Shown piece by piece: positions 8,788 to 17,623 of a stretch of 64,000 bases of DNA. Source of the stretch: AM-1111 sp046302135. GTDB taxonomy: Bacteria > Bacteroidota > Bacteroidia > B-17B0 > Aurantibacillaceae. Both the position numbers and the translations under genes were made by a program. Where the stretch lies: positions 39,817 to 103,816 of the forward strand of contig JBKCIQ010000047.1 of assembly GCA_046302135.1 (NCBI GenBank), given 5' to 3'. Numbering within the stretch: the stretch's first letter is position 1; each line of letters starts with the position of its first letter. The notes under the pieces are model-generated. The model ran no database searches. It was not told the DNA's origin and was given only the letters and a program-made list of their open reading frames with translations.

Positions 8788-9255
8788 ATGCTGGAAAACT
8801 CTCTTATACTTAATTTAATTAATAGCCATATCAGTGGCACAGACAAGTTTTTGGTTGATTTGAAAATCAGTCCTTCTAATAAAATTGAGATTTATATTGA
8901 TGCAGTTTCGGGGTTGTCGGTTAAAGATTGCGTTAGTCTTAGCAGGCACATTGAATCATCCCTAGATCGTGAAAAGGAAGATTTTGAACTGGAGGTTTCT
9001 TCACCGGGAGCAGAAGAACCATTCAAAGTCCGTGAGCAGTATACTAAAAACGTAGGTAGAAAATTAAAAATTGAATTGCTTGATGGCACAGAGCTGAAGG
9101 GTACATTAAAAAAGCACGAAGGCAGTACAATTATTTTGGAAATTTTGAATAAAGAAAAAAAAGAAAGAGGTAAAGGAAAAATAACAAAAAACGAAAACAT
9201 AACCCTTGAGCTGGACAAGGTTAAAAAAGCCGGCGTAATTTTATCATTTAAATAA
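8788..9255 (+). CDS. rimP: Ribosome maturation factor RimP
   Basis: 155 aa from the ATG at 8788. The frame extends upstream to a TTG at 8764, but that lies inside the hairpin and T tract, so the ATG is preferred. RimP assists late assembly of the 30S subunit. The family core is visible as VSGLSVKDCVSLSRHIESSLD and LEVSSPGAEEPFKV, followed by a C-terminal SH3-like segment. It is first in the conserved rimP-nusA-infB operon; nusA starts nine bases after its stop. Confidence 0.93.
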   Translation: MLENSLILNLINSHISGTDKFLVDLKISPSNKIEIYIDAVSGLSVKDCVSLSRHIESSLDREKEDFELEVSSPGAEEPFKVREQYTKNVGRKLKIELLDGTELKGTLKKHEGSTIILEILNKEKKERGKGKITKNENITLELDKVKKAGVILSFK

Positions 9256-9263
9256 ACAAAGCC

Positions 9264-10517
9264 ATGGAAGGTGTAAATCTGATTGAATCATTTGCGGAGT
9301 TCAAAGAAAACAAGAACATTGACCGCGTAACATTAATGAGCATCATCGAAGACGTTTTCAGAAACATGCTCATCAAACGTTTTGGAACAGATAAAAACTT
9401 TGATATTATCGTAAATCCTGAAAAAGGTGATATCGAAATCTGGAAAAACAGAAGTATCGTTGATGATGAGTTTGCTGAAGACTCATTTGACTTTGATACA
9501 AATCGTCATATCTCGTTAACTGATGCAAAAAAAATTGAGCCTGACTTTGAAATTGGTGAAGATGTTTCTGAACCTTTAAAGTTGGAGGATTTTGGAAGAC
9601 GTGCTGTTCTGTCTATTCGCCAAAATCTTGTTCAGAAAATTATGGAGTTAGAAAAAGGCGAGATTTACAACAAATACAAGGAGAAGATTGGTGATGTTGT
9701 TACGGCTGAGGTTTATCAGGTTTGGAAAAAAGAATTTTTATTGATTGATGATGATGGCAACGAATTAATACTTCCTAAAACAGAAACGATACCAACAGAT
9801 TTTTTCAAAAAAGGAGATAATGTAAAGGCTGTAGTTTTGAAGGTAGAATTAAAAAATGCTACCCCTATAATTACACTTTCAAGAACTTCACCAGTGTTCT
9901 TGGAGCGTTTGTTTGAGTTGGAAGTTCCTGAAATTTTTGATGGCTTAATTACCATTAAGAAAATCGTTCGTGAGCCTGGAGAAAGAGCAAAAGTAGCAGT
10001 TGAGAGTTATGACGACAGAATTGATCCGGTTGGAGCATGTGTCGGGATGAAAGGTTCAAGAATTCATGGAATTGTTCGTGAGTTGAAAAACGAAAATATA
10101 GATGTGATTAATTTCACCGCAAATCCTCAACTACTTATTCAGCGTTCTTTGAGTCCGGCAAAAATCACGAATATAAAAATAGATGAGAGCGGGAAAAAGG
10201 CAGAGGTTTATTTAAAACCTGATCAGGTTTCACTTGCAATCGGAAAAGGAGGTTTCAACATAAAACTGGCCGGTAAACTTACCGGGTATGAAATTGATGT
10301 TTACAGAGATACAGATGTGGATACAGAAGACGTGGATCTTGAAGAGTTTGCAGACGAGATTGACGGAGACATTATTGATGAACTTAAGGCAATTGGATGT
10401 GATACTGCCAAGAGTGTACTTGAGCTAAGCGACGAAGAGTTGACGCGTAGAACAAAATTGGAAACATCAGTTATTGCTGAGGTTAGGCAGATTCTGCGGT
10501 CTGAGTTTGAAGATTAA
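9264..10517 (+). CDS. nusA: Transcription termination/antitermination factor NusA
   Basis: 417 aa. NusA binds RNA polymerase and nascent RNA and modulates pausing and termination. The domains in order are an N-terminal polymerase-binding region (1 to about 125), an S1 fold (about 130-200), and two KH domains marked by GMKGSRIHGIVREL and AIGKGGFNIKLAGKLTG. An acidic tail with a helix-hairpin-like segment closes the protein. It lies between rimP and infB. NusA could regulate its own operon through the leader hairpin; this is inference. Confidence 0.96.
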   Translation: MEGVNLIESFAEFKENKNIDRVTLMSIIEDVFRNMLIKRFGTDKNFDIIVNPEKGDIEIWKNRSIVDDEFAEDSFDFDTNRHISLTDAKKIEPDFEIGEDVSEPLKLEDFGRRAVLSIRQNLVQKIMELEKGEIYNKYKEKIGDVVTAEVYQVWKKEFLLIDDDGNELILPKTETIPTDFFKKGDNVKAVVLKVELKNATPIITLSRTSPVFLERLFELEVPEIFDGLITIKKIVREPGERAKVAVESYDDRIDPVGACVGMKGSRIHGIVRELKNENIDVINFTANPQLLIQRSLSPAKITNIKIDESGKKAEVYLKPDQVSLAIGKGGFNIKLAGKLTGYEIDVYRDTDVDTEDVDLEEFADEIDGDIIDELKAIGCDTAKSVLELSDEELTRRTKLETSVIAEVRQILRSEFED

Positions 10518-10563
10518 TTAAAGTTTAAATGAATGATTTTTCATTCTAAAAAAAGGAAATAAA

Positions 10564-13341
10564 ATGTCAGAAGCAAAACAGTTGAGATTAAGTAAAGTTG
10601 CCAAGGAGTTTAATCTTGCACTTGGGACAATTACCGATTTTCTTGCAAAAAAAGGACACAAGGTAGAAGCTAATCCTAATGCCAAAATTGACGAGGAGCA
10701 ATACAATATTTTGCTGGCAGAATTCTCCAGTGAAAAGAACGCTAAACAAGAGGCGCAACAAGTCTCTCAACACACAAAGCAGAAAAAGGAATCCGTAGAG
10801 TTAAATCAGGTTAAAATAACTGCTCTAAAAAAGGAGGAAGAAACTGAAGAGATTTTAATTAAAGATTTAAATATTTCAACCACAAATAAGGAAGAAACAA
10901 TTAAATCCGAAGAGAAAAAAATTGCCGAAGTGGGAGAGGAAGAAGTTATTAAAGCAAAAGGCGATGCTAATCTTAACCTTAAGGTTGTTTCAAAGATTGA
11001 TTTAGGCAGTATTAATCAGAAAACTAAACCTGAGAAAAAATCTACGGGTAACAAATCTGAATCTACTGAAGACAACAGCAAGAAAAGTAAAAAAACTAAA
11101 ACTCAGGAACCGGAAATTGTTCCTGTAAAGGAGCCCGAAGTAGTTACTCCGGCGGCGGTAAGCGAAGAGGTAAAGGAAGATTTTCTGGAAACCAAATATG
11201 AGAAACTTGAAGGCCCTAAAATTATGGGGAAGATTAGCCTCACTCAATTTGAAGAAAAGAAAAAACCTGTTGCGTCCTCTTCAGGATCAGTAGATAATAA
11301 GAAAAAACGAAAGAGAATTAAGAAGGGTTTGAGTGAGGAAGAGATTAAGAACGTTGGGCAACAGCAACAGAAAATTCACAGAGATAAAGTAAAAGAAAGA
11401 GACAAAGACAGAAGAAGAGGTAATCAGAAAGTTGAATTAACGGAAGAGGAAATTCAACAGCAGATTAAGGAAACCCTTGCTCGTTTAAGTTCTCAGGGAA
11501 CAAAAAGTAAAGCTTCCAAATACCGTAGAGAAAAGCGCGAAGAAATTCGTGAGCGAATGGAAATGGAGATGGAAGAGCAAGAGGCAAATAAAAAAACTAT
11601 TAAGGTTGCCGAATTTGTTTCTGCAAATCAGTTGGCTCAAATGATGGACATTCCGGTGAATCAGGTTATTTCTACTTGTATGCAGTTGGGATTGTTTGTT
11701 TCCATCAATCAAAGGCTTGATGCAGAAACTATTTCTATTGTTGCCAGTGAGTTTGGATACCAGGTAGAGTTTGTAACAGTTGAGGCTCAGGAAGCTATTA
11801 AGGAGGAAGAGGATAAACCTGAAGATTTGACGGCACGTCCTCCGATTGTAACAGTTATGGGTCACGTTGATCATGGTAAAACTTCACTACTTGATTTTAT
11901 TAGAAATACAAACGTTACTGCAGGCGAAGCAGGAGGTATTACTCAGCACATTGGTGCATACAACGTGAAAATGCAAAGCGGAAAATCAATTACATTCCTT
12001 GATACTCCTGGTCACGAGGCATTTACTGCAATGCGTGCTCGCGGGGCGAAAGTAACGGATGTCGCTATTATTGTTGTTGCGGCAGATGATTCTATTATGC
12101 CTCAAACAAAAGAAGCAATAAATCACGCGCAAGCCGCCGGTGTTCCTATGGTCTTTGCAATTAATAAAATTGATAAACCCGGTGCTAATCCTGATAAAAT
12201 CCGTGAAGGGCTTGCGCAAATGAATATTTTGGTAGAGGAGTGGGGTGGTAAATTTCAGTGCCAGGAAGTTGCGGCAAAGTTTGGTAAGAACGTAGATCTT
12301 TTGCTTGAAAAAGTTTTGTTGGAAGCAGAATTACTTGAATTAAAAGCAAATCCTGCGAAACTTGCAAGTGGCACCATCATCGAATCTAAATTAGACAAAG
12401 GTCGTGGTTACGAATCAACTATTCTTGTAGAAACAGGAACTCTTAAAATTGGTGACATGGTTTTGGCGGGAAGTTATTTCGGAAGAGTAAAAGCCATGCA
12501 CAACGAAAGAGGACAAAATGTTGAGAGCGCCGGGCCTGCAGTTCCTGTCTTGATTTTAGGATTAAGCGGAGCGCCTCAGGCAGGGGATAAATTTCACGTT
12601 ATGCGTGATGAGCGAGAAGCGAAGGAAATTGCCACTAAACGTTTGCAACTTCAGCGTGAGCAAGGAATCAGAACGCAGAAGCACATTACACTTGATGAAA
12701 TCGGACGTCGTCTTGCAATTGGAGATTTCAAGGAATTGAATATAATTGTGAAAGGTGATGTTGATGGTTCTATCGAAGCACTTGCAGATTCATTACTGAA
12801 ACTTTCCACTGAAAAGATTCAAGTTAAGATTATTCATAAATCTGTTGGTGCAATCAGTGAGAGTGACGTAATGTTGGCTTCAGCATCCAATGCAATCATC
12901 GTTGGCTTCCAGGTTCGTCCTACAGGGCAAGCTAAGAAAATTGCGGAGACAGAACAGATTGATATCCGTTTATATTCTATCATCTATGACGCCATCAACG
13001 AAATTAAAGCGGCGATGGAGGGAATGCTTGCCCCTGAATTTGAAGAAAAAAATACTTGCAACATTGAAATTCGCGAGGTGTTTAAAATTACAAAGGTTGG
13101 TACCATTGCTGGATGTTATGTACTGGATGGAAAGGTGAACCGCAACACCAAAGTGAGAATCATAAGAAACGGAATAGTAGTACATACCGGGGAACTTGGA
13201 TCATTGAAGAGATTTAAAGATGATGTGAAAGAAGTTGCCTCAGGCTATGAGTGCGGTTTAAACATCGCAAACTTTAACGATATAGAGGTTGGTGACATCA
13301 TTGAAGGATATGAGTTGGTGGAAGTAAAGCCAAAACTTTAA
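10564..13341 (+). CDS. infB: Translation initiation factor IF-2
   Basis: 925 aa. IF-2 is the GTPase that delivers initiator tRNA to the 30S subunit. A long, low-complexity, Lys/Glu-rich N-terminal part (about 1-420) includes the IF2-N motif at the start and a second before the G domain. The G domain shows GHVDHGKT, DTPGHEAF and NKIDKPGAN. Domains II to IV follow. The extended charged N-terminus is usual in Bacteroidota. The stop is followed after about 17 bases by a strong terminator hairpin. Confidence 0.97.
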   Translation: MSEAKQLRLSKVAKEFNLALGTITDFLAKKGHKVEANPNAKIDEEQYNILLAEFSSEKNAKQEAQQVSQHTKQKKESVELNQVKITALKKEEETEEILIKDLNISTTNKEETIKSEEKKIAEVGEEEVIKAKGDANLNLKVVSKIDLGSINQKTKPEKKSTGNKSESTEDNSKKSKKTKTQEPEIVPVKEPEVVTPAAVSEEVKEDFLETKYEKLEGPKIMGKISLTQFEEKKKPVASSSGSVDNKKKRKRIKKGLSEEEIKNVGQQQQKIHRDKVKERDKDRRRGNQKVELTEEEIQQQIKETLARLSSQGTKSKASKYRREKREEIRERMEMEMEEQEANKKTIKVAEFVSANQLAQMMDIPVNQVISTCMQLGLFVSINQRLDAETISIVASEFGYQVEFVTVEAQEAIKEEEDKPEDLTARPPIVTVMGHVDHGKTSLLDFIRNTNVTAGEAGGITQHIGAYNVKMQSGKSITFLDTPGHEAFTAMRARGAKVTDVAIIVVAADDSIMPQTKEAINHAQAAGVPMVFAINKIDKPGANPDKIREGLAQMNILVEEWGGKFQCQEVAAKFGKNVDLLLEKVLLEAELLELKANPAKLASGTIIESKLDKGRGYESTILVETGTLKIGDMVLAGSYFGRVKAMHNERGQNVESAGPAVPVLILGLSGAPQAGDKFHVMRDEREAKEIATKRLQLQREQGIRTQKHITLDEIGRRLAIGDFKELNIIVKGDVDGSIEALADSLLKLSTEKIQVKIIHKSVGAISESDVMLASASNAIIVGFQVRPTGQAKKIAETEQIDIRLYSIIYDAINEIKAAMEGMLAPEFEEKNTCNIEIREVFKITKVGTIAGCYVLDGKVNRNTKVRIIRNGIVVHTGELGSLKRFKDDVKEVASGYECGLNIANFNDIEVGDIIEGYELVEVKPKL

Positions 13342-13358
13342 AATTCATACAGTAGTAA

Positions 13359-13385
13359 ACGCCCTGAATTTTCAGGGCGTTTTTG
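13359..13385 (+). terminator. Terminator of the rimP-nusA-infB operon
   Basis: ACGCCCTGAA (13359-13368) pairs with TTCAGGGCGT (13371-13380), followed by a run of Ts broken by one G. The next gene begins at 13392, so this hairpin also lies in that gene's immediate upstream region. Confidence 0.85.
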
Positions 13386-13391
13386 TTTGAG

Positions 13392-15251
13392 ATGAATCGT
13401 ATTCAGAATTATATTGAAAATAAATACATACGGAATCTGATCTTCGGATTAGTTACACTTGCAGTATTTTTCCCGGCTTTAAATTCTGATTTTATCCCTT
13501 GGGATGACAAAGAGTATATTGTTGAAAATCCTTACATCCAATCTTTCAGTTTTAAAAATATTTCTGCGCTTTTTACTCAGTCATTTATTGGCAACTATCA
13601 TCCTGTTACCATGATTTCTTACACCTTTGATTATTTTCTATTTGGGCAAAAAGCTTCAGGATATCATGTAATGAATTTAATTTTCCATTTCTTAAATGGC
13701 TGCCTTGTGTTTTTGCTTCTAAATTTTTTTTTCAGAGAAAATATTTATTCATTTTTCGGCACTTTAATTTTTTTAGTTCATCCCGTCCAATCAGAATCAG
13801 TAATGTGGGTAGCTGAAAGAAAAAACCTGCTTTTTGTTTTATTTTATTTATTGGCCTTGCTTCAGTATTGGAGATTTTTAGATACCTCAAAATTGAAATA
13901 CTATTGTTTTGCGTTATTATTCTTTATTTTTTCATGTCTAAGTAAGGCAACAGCGGTTACATTTCCTATTGCGGTTTTTTTAATAGATTACTTGAGTGAA
14001 AAAAAATTAACCATCAGACAGCAAATATTTAAAGTTCCATTTTTTATTTTGTCATTGTTGTTTGGTTTGCTAGCCATTCATTTTCAACAAAAGGATGGTT
14101 TTTTGAACTCGGAACATGATTTTGGACTTTGGAAAAATTCATTGCTGGCTACAAATGCAGTAGCGATTTATATTATGAAGTTTTTTCTTCCAATTAATCT
14201 TTCAACTTATTATCCTTACCCTCAGGGTATTGGTACACAACAGATACTTTCGCTCTGTGGAGTTTTAATAATGATTGCAATTGCCTTTTATCTTTTTAGA
14301 AGAAAAATCAGTCCGCTAATATTCATTGGTCTGTGTTTCTTTCTTATTAATGTTTTACCAATGTTGCAGATCATTCCATTTGGACAGGTGCTGGTTGCAG
14401 AGCGATACAACTACTTTTCTATTTTGGGGCTCATCATTTTTTCGGTTGGAATATTTCACTTTATAATTGAAAAAAACAATAAAATAAAAAAGCCTTTTCT
14501 GGTTCTTATACCTTTGTTGATTCTGGCTTTTTCTCTAACTTCATTTAACAGAAATAAAACCTGGAAAAATTCTGTTTTATTTTATTCAGATATTCTGAAG
14601 AAATTCCCGCAATCCGATGTCATATTAAATAGTCTAGGGGCGGAATATATGATCTTAGGCGACTATGCTAAAGCACACGAGTTGTTTGATAAATCTAAAT
14701 CATTAAATCCAAAAAATCATTCTATCTATTATAATGAAGGTTTATGTTTTTTGAAAGAAAACAAGATAGAAAATGCATACGAGTCTTTTTCTCAGTCTAT
14801 CGAAATTTTTCCATATCATAAGGCGCTTTTTGCTAGAGCTAGTATTCTTGAGCAGGCTAATCAAAATAAAAGAGCAATAGATGACCTAGATAGAGTTATT
14901 GGAATAAAACAAGATTTCTCAAAGGCATATCATTTACGTGCACTTTGTAAAGAAAAGTCACAGAGGGTAAGCGAAGCTATTGCTGATTATAAGAAAGCCA
15001 TAGAATTAAGCCCAAATGATGCCTTATATCACCTTAATTTGGGTATAGCCTACGACAAAAATCTAAATCCTACAGAAGCAATGCTTGAATTTGATATCGC
15101 AATTAATTTGAAGAAGGATTATGCACAGGCATATTATACAAGAGCGATTGTAAAGTATAAGTTGAGAAAAAGTCCATGTGAAGACCTTAAATCTGCAAGT
15201 CGTTTAGGTTTAAAGCAAGCCGAAGAAGCTGCTCTTCGAATTTGTCGTTAA
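13392..15251 (+). CDS. TMTC-like GT-C membrane glycosyltransferase with C-terminal TPR repeats
   Basis: 619 aa from the ATG at 13392; a TTG nine bases earlier lies in the terminator tail and is less likely. About 11 hydrophobic segments cover residues 15-395. The first loop has the acidic pair in PWDDKEYIVENPYI, and a later loop carries HPVQSESVMWVAERKN, both typical of bacterial relatives of TMTC-type (GT-C fold) transferases. The last 200 residues form about six tetratricopeptide repeats. The likely role is transfer of a sugar from a lipid carrier outside the cytoplasmic membrane. Substrate is unknown. Confidence 0.75.
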   Translation: MNRIQNYIENKYIRNLIFGLVTLAVFFPALNSDFIPWDDKEYIVENPYIQSFSFKNISALFTQSFIGNYHPVTMISYTFDYFLFGQKASGYHVMNLIFHFLNGCLVFLLLNFFFRENIYSFFGTLIFLVHPVQSESVMWVAERKNLLFVLFYLLALLQYWRFLDTSKLKYYCFALLFFIFSCLSKATAVTFPIAVFLIDYLSEKKLTIRQQIFKVPFFILSLLFGLLAIHFQQKDGFLNSEHDFGLWKNSLLATNAVAIYIMKFFLPINLSTYYPYPQGIGTQQILSLCGVLIMIAIAFYLFRRKISPLIFIGLCFFLINVLPMLQIIPFGQVLVAERYNYFSILGLIIFSVGIFHFIIEKNNKIKKPFLVLIPLLILAFSLTSFNRNKTWKNSVLFYSDILKKFPQSDVILNSLGAEYMILGDYAKAHELFDKSKSLNPKNHSIYYNEGLCFLKENKIENAYESFSQSIEIFPYHKALFARASILEQANQNKRAIDDLDRVIGIKQDFSKAYHLRALCKEKSQRVSEAIADYKKAIELSPNDALYHLNLGIAYDKNLNPTEAMLEFDIAINLKKDYAQAYYTRAIVKYKLRKSPCEDLKSASRLGLKQAEEAALRICR

Positions 15252-15257
15252 TCCAAA

Positions 15258-17546
15258 TTATACTTTTATCCCCAAAACCGTTACGTCATCAATCTGTTCA
15301 AGATCTCTCTTCCATGAATTAAATGCAGTTTCAATTTTTTCTTTTTGTGCAGACATAGAAAGGTATGCAATTGACAATAGCAGTTCGCTGAGTTGCTTGT
15401 ATTTGAATTTTTTTCCTTTCGGCCCACCAAATTGATCGGCGTAACCATCACTGAAAAGATAAATGATATCGCCTTTAACCAGCTTCAAATATTTTTTGGT
15501 AAAGTCTTTTTCAACTTCATATAAACCTACAGGTTGCTTGTCAGGATTAAGTTCAATTATTTTCCCTTCATGTAGAACCCACGCAGGATTATTTGCGCCC
15601 GAATACCAGAGTTCAAGTGTTTCAAAATTGATACTTATCAGAGAGATATCCATTCCGTCTTTGCGCTCCTGAAACTTTCTAGTCTTCAGGCTTCGTTTAA
15701 CAACCTTTCTAGCTTCGTTAAGTATCTCATCTGTTTCATAAATCTTATTTTGCACTACAGCTTCATTCAGAGCATTACTGCAAATTAAACTCATCAAAGC
15801 TCCGGGTACACCATGCCCCGTGCAATCAGCAACTGCAATGTGTTTTACACTCGAGATAAAATCCCCATTGTGGATGGAATAAAACCAATAGAAGTCGCCA
15901 CTTACGACGTCTTTAGGTTTAAAAAACAAAAACGAATTTTCAAAAAGGCGGTAAAAAATATCTTCGTTAGGCATAAAAGCATCCTGAATATTTTTTGCGT
16001 AATTGATGCTGTCTGTAATTTCTTTGTGCCTCTCTTCCAGTAATAATTTCTGCTCCTGTGTTTCTTTTTCTTTAGCTTCTATGAGTTGTTTTTGTTTTTG
16101 AGTCAACTTAAAGCGTTTATATAAAAACAATGAAAAAACAATTACCACCAATAAAATCACCCCCGTAAACAGTATTACAATTTTTTGTTTTTTCGCTTCA
16201 GAATCTGCAACCTCTTTTTGTCTGTTTATTTGCATCTGATGTTCTTTATCCGATAATGCTTTTTGTTTTTCATATTCAAACTGGGCCTGTAGTTTTATTC
16301 CTGCCTTTTGCGATTCTAAGCCGTTTACGCTGTCACGCATCTGAATGTATAATTTGTAATTGTCTAATGCGAGTTGGGGTTTGTTCATCGCAATATATGT
16401 TTGATAAAGGCATCTGGCGGCATCAGCAATTCGTTCAGGAACTCCTATTTCTTTGCTTATTAAGATTGATTTTTTTAAATATTCTTCTGCAGTTTTATAG
16501 TTTTTTTCTTCAATAAAAATTTCTCCGATTCTGTTTAACGAACCTGCAATGCCTAGCTTGTAACCGATTTCTTCATTAATTTCAAGGCTCTTGTTGTAAT
16601 ATTCCTTGCTTTTATCTTTCTCACCTTTTTTAAAGAATACTTCCGCCATGTAGAAGTAATTATAGGCAATTCCTTGTTTGTCATCTACTTCCTTTTTTAG
16701 TATAAGACTTTTGTTATAGAACTCCAATGCAAGATCAAATTTTCCCTGATTAAAATAAATCCCACCTATTCCTGTCAATGTTTGTGCGGCACCTCTCTTG
16801 TCCCCAATTTTTTCCCTAATGGTTAAACCTTTTTGATAATACTCTAAAGCTTTATCCACAATTCCCTGACTTACGAAAGTGTTAGCGATATTATTCAATG
16901 CTTGAGATGCGAGTATTTTATCATTTGTTTCCTCGCAAATCTTTAGGCATTTGTTGTAATATTCCAAAGATTTTGAAATGTTACCCTGAAGATCATAAAT
17001 TGTACCTAGGTCATTGTATATGTATGAAGTTCCAATCTTATCCTTTATTTTAGTATAAATCTCTAATGATTTAAAGGTATATTTTAAAGCTGATGCAAGG
17101 TCTCCTTTGGTAATATAGGCACTCCCAATATTATGACAGCTTATTGCAATACCCGACAGGTTTTTAGTTTCTTCCTGAATTTTCAATCCTTTTTCATAAT
17201 ACTCAATGGACTTGTCTAAATCTCCATGGATTTGAGCTATGTAACCAATATTTCCAAGTGCCTCAGCATATTTATTAAGGTAAAAAATATATTCTGAAGA
17301 ATTTTTTTTGGTTGATTTGATTTTATTTTCTGTTAGGCTTATGAGTTGCTCATTGTATTTTGGCCAAATATTGTCATCAGCGGTACTTTCTATAAGCTGA
17401 ACCAGAAGATTACATTTTGTTGTGTCGTGAGTAGCTCTTTTTAATACGAGATTTAGCGAATCAATTTTATCTTGTTGGGCATGAAAAAAACTAAATACAA
17501 GGGAAAGTAAGAGTGATAAATATTTGCTGTTTGTTTTCAAAAACAT
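15258..17546 (-). CDS. TPR sensor protein with SpoIIE-type PP2C phosphatase domain
   Basis: 762 aa. A signal peptide (ending near FFHAQ) is followed by about eight TPR repeats (residues 75-400), one membrane helix with VILLVVIVFSLFLYKRF (about 455-475), a short coiled coil, and a C-terminal SpoIIE/PP2C domain. The domain's metal-binding motifs are GDFYW, ADCTGHGVPGA and FSDGYADQFGG. The architecture suggests that a periplasmic TPR region controls a cytoplasmic serine/threonine phosphatase, probably acting on an anti-sigma or anti-anti-sigma partner not encoded here. It is followed on the same strand by no further gene, and a close paralogue lies just upstream. Confidence 0.88.
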   Translation of the reverse strand: MFLKTNSKYLSLLLSLVFSFFHAQQDKIDSLNLVLKRATHDTTKCNLLVQLIESTADDNIWPKYNEQLISLTENKIKSTKKNSSEYIFYLNKYAEALGNIGYIAQIHGDLDKSIEYYEKGLKIQEETKNLSGIAISCHNIGSAYITKGDLASALKYTFKSLEIYTKIKDKIGTSYIYNDLGTIYDLQGNISKSLEYYNKCLKICEETNDKILASQALNNIANTFVSQGIVDKALEYYQKGLTIREKIGDKRGAAQTLTGIGGIYFNQGKFDLALEFYNKSLILKKEVDDKQGIAYNYFYMAEVFFKKGEKDKSKEYYNKSLEINEEIGYKLGIAGSLNRIGEIFIEEKNYKTAEEYLKKSILISKEIGVPERIADAARCLYQTYIAMNKPQLALDNYKLYIQMRDSVNGLESQKAGIKLQAQFEYEKQKALSDKEHQMQINRQKEVADSEAKKQKIVILFTGVILLVVIVFSLFLYKRFKLTQKQKQLIEAKEKETQEQKLLLEERHKEITDSINYAKNIQDAFMPNEDIFYRLFENSFLFFKPKDVVSGDFYWFYSIHNGDFISSVKHIAVADCTGHGVPGALMSLICSNALNEAVVQNKIYETDEILNEARKVVKRSLKTRKFQERKDGMDISLISINFETLELWYSGANNPAWVLHEGKIIELNPDKQPVGLYEVEKDFTKKYLKLVKGDIIYLFSDGYADQFGGPKGKKFKYKQLSELLLSIAYLSMSAQKEKIETAFNSWKRDLEQIDDVTVLGIKV

Positions 17547-17623
17547 GAATGATCAAAGATAGCAATTACCATTTTAAAGGACACAAATACATAAAATGAA
17601 AATCCTTAATGTAAGAGAGTAAA

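Noticed and set aside
11002..11874. Minus-strand frames inside infB
   Set aside because: They are shadows of the Lys/Glu-rich IF-2 coding sequence and give Phe/Leu/Arg-rich nonsense.
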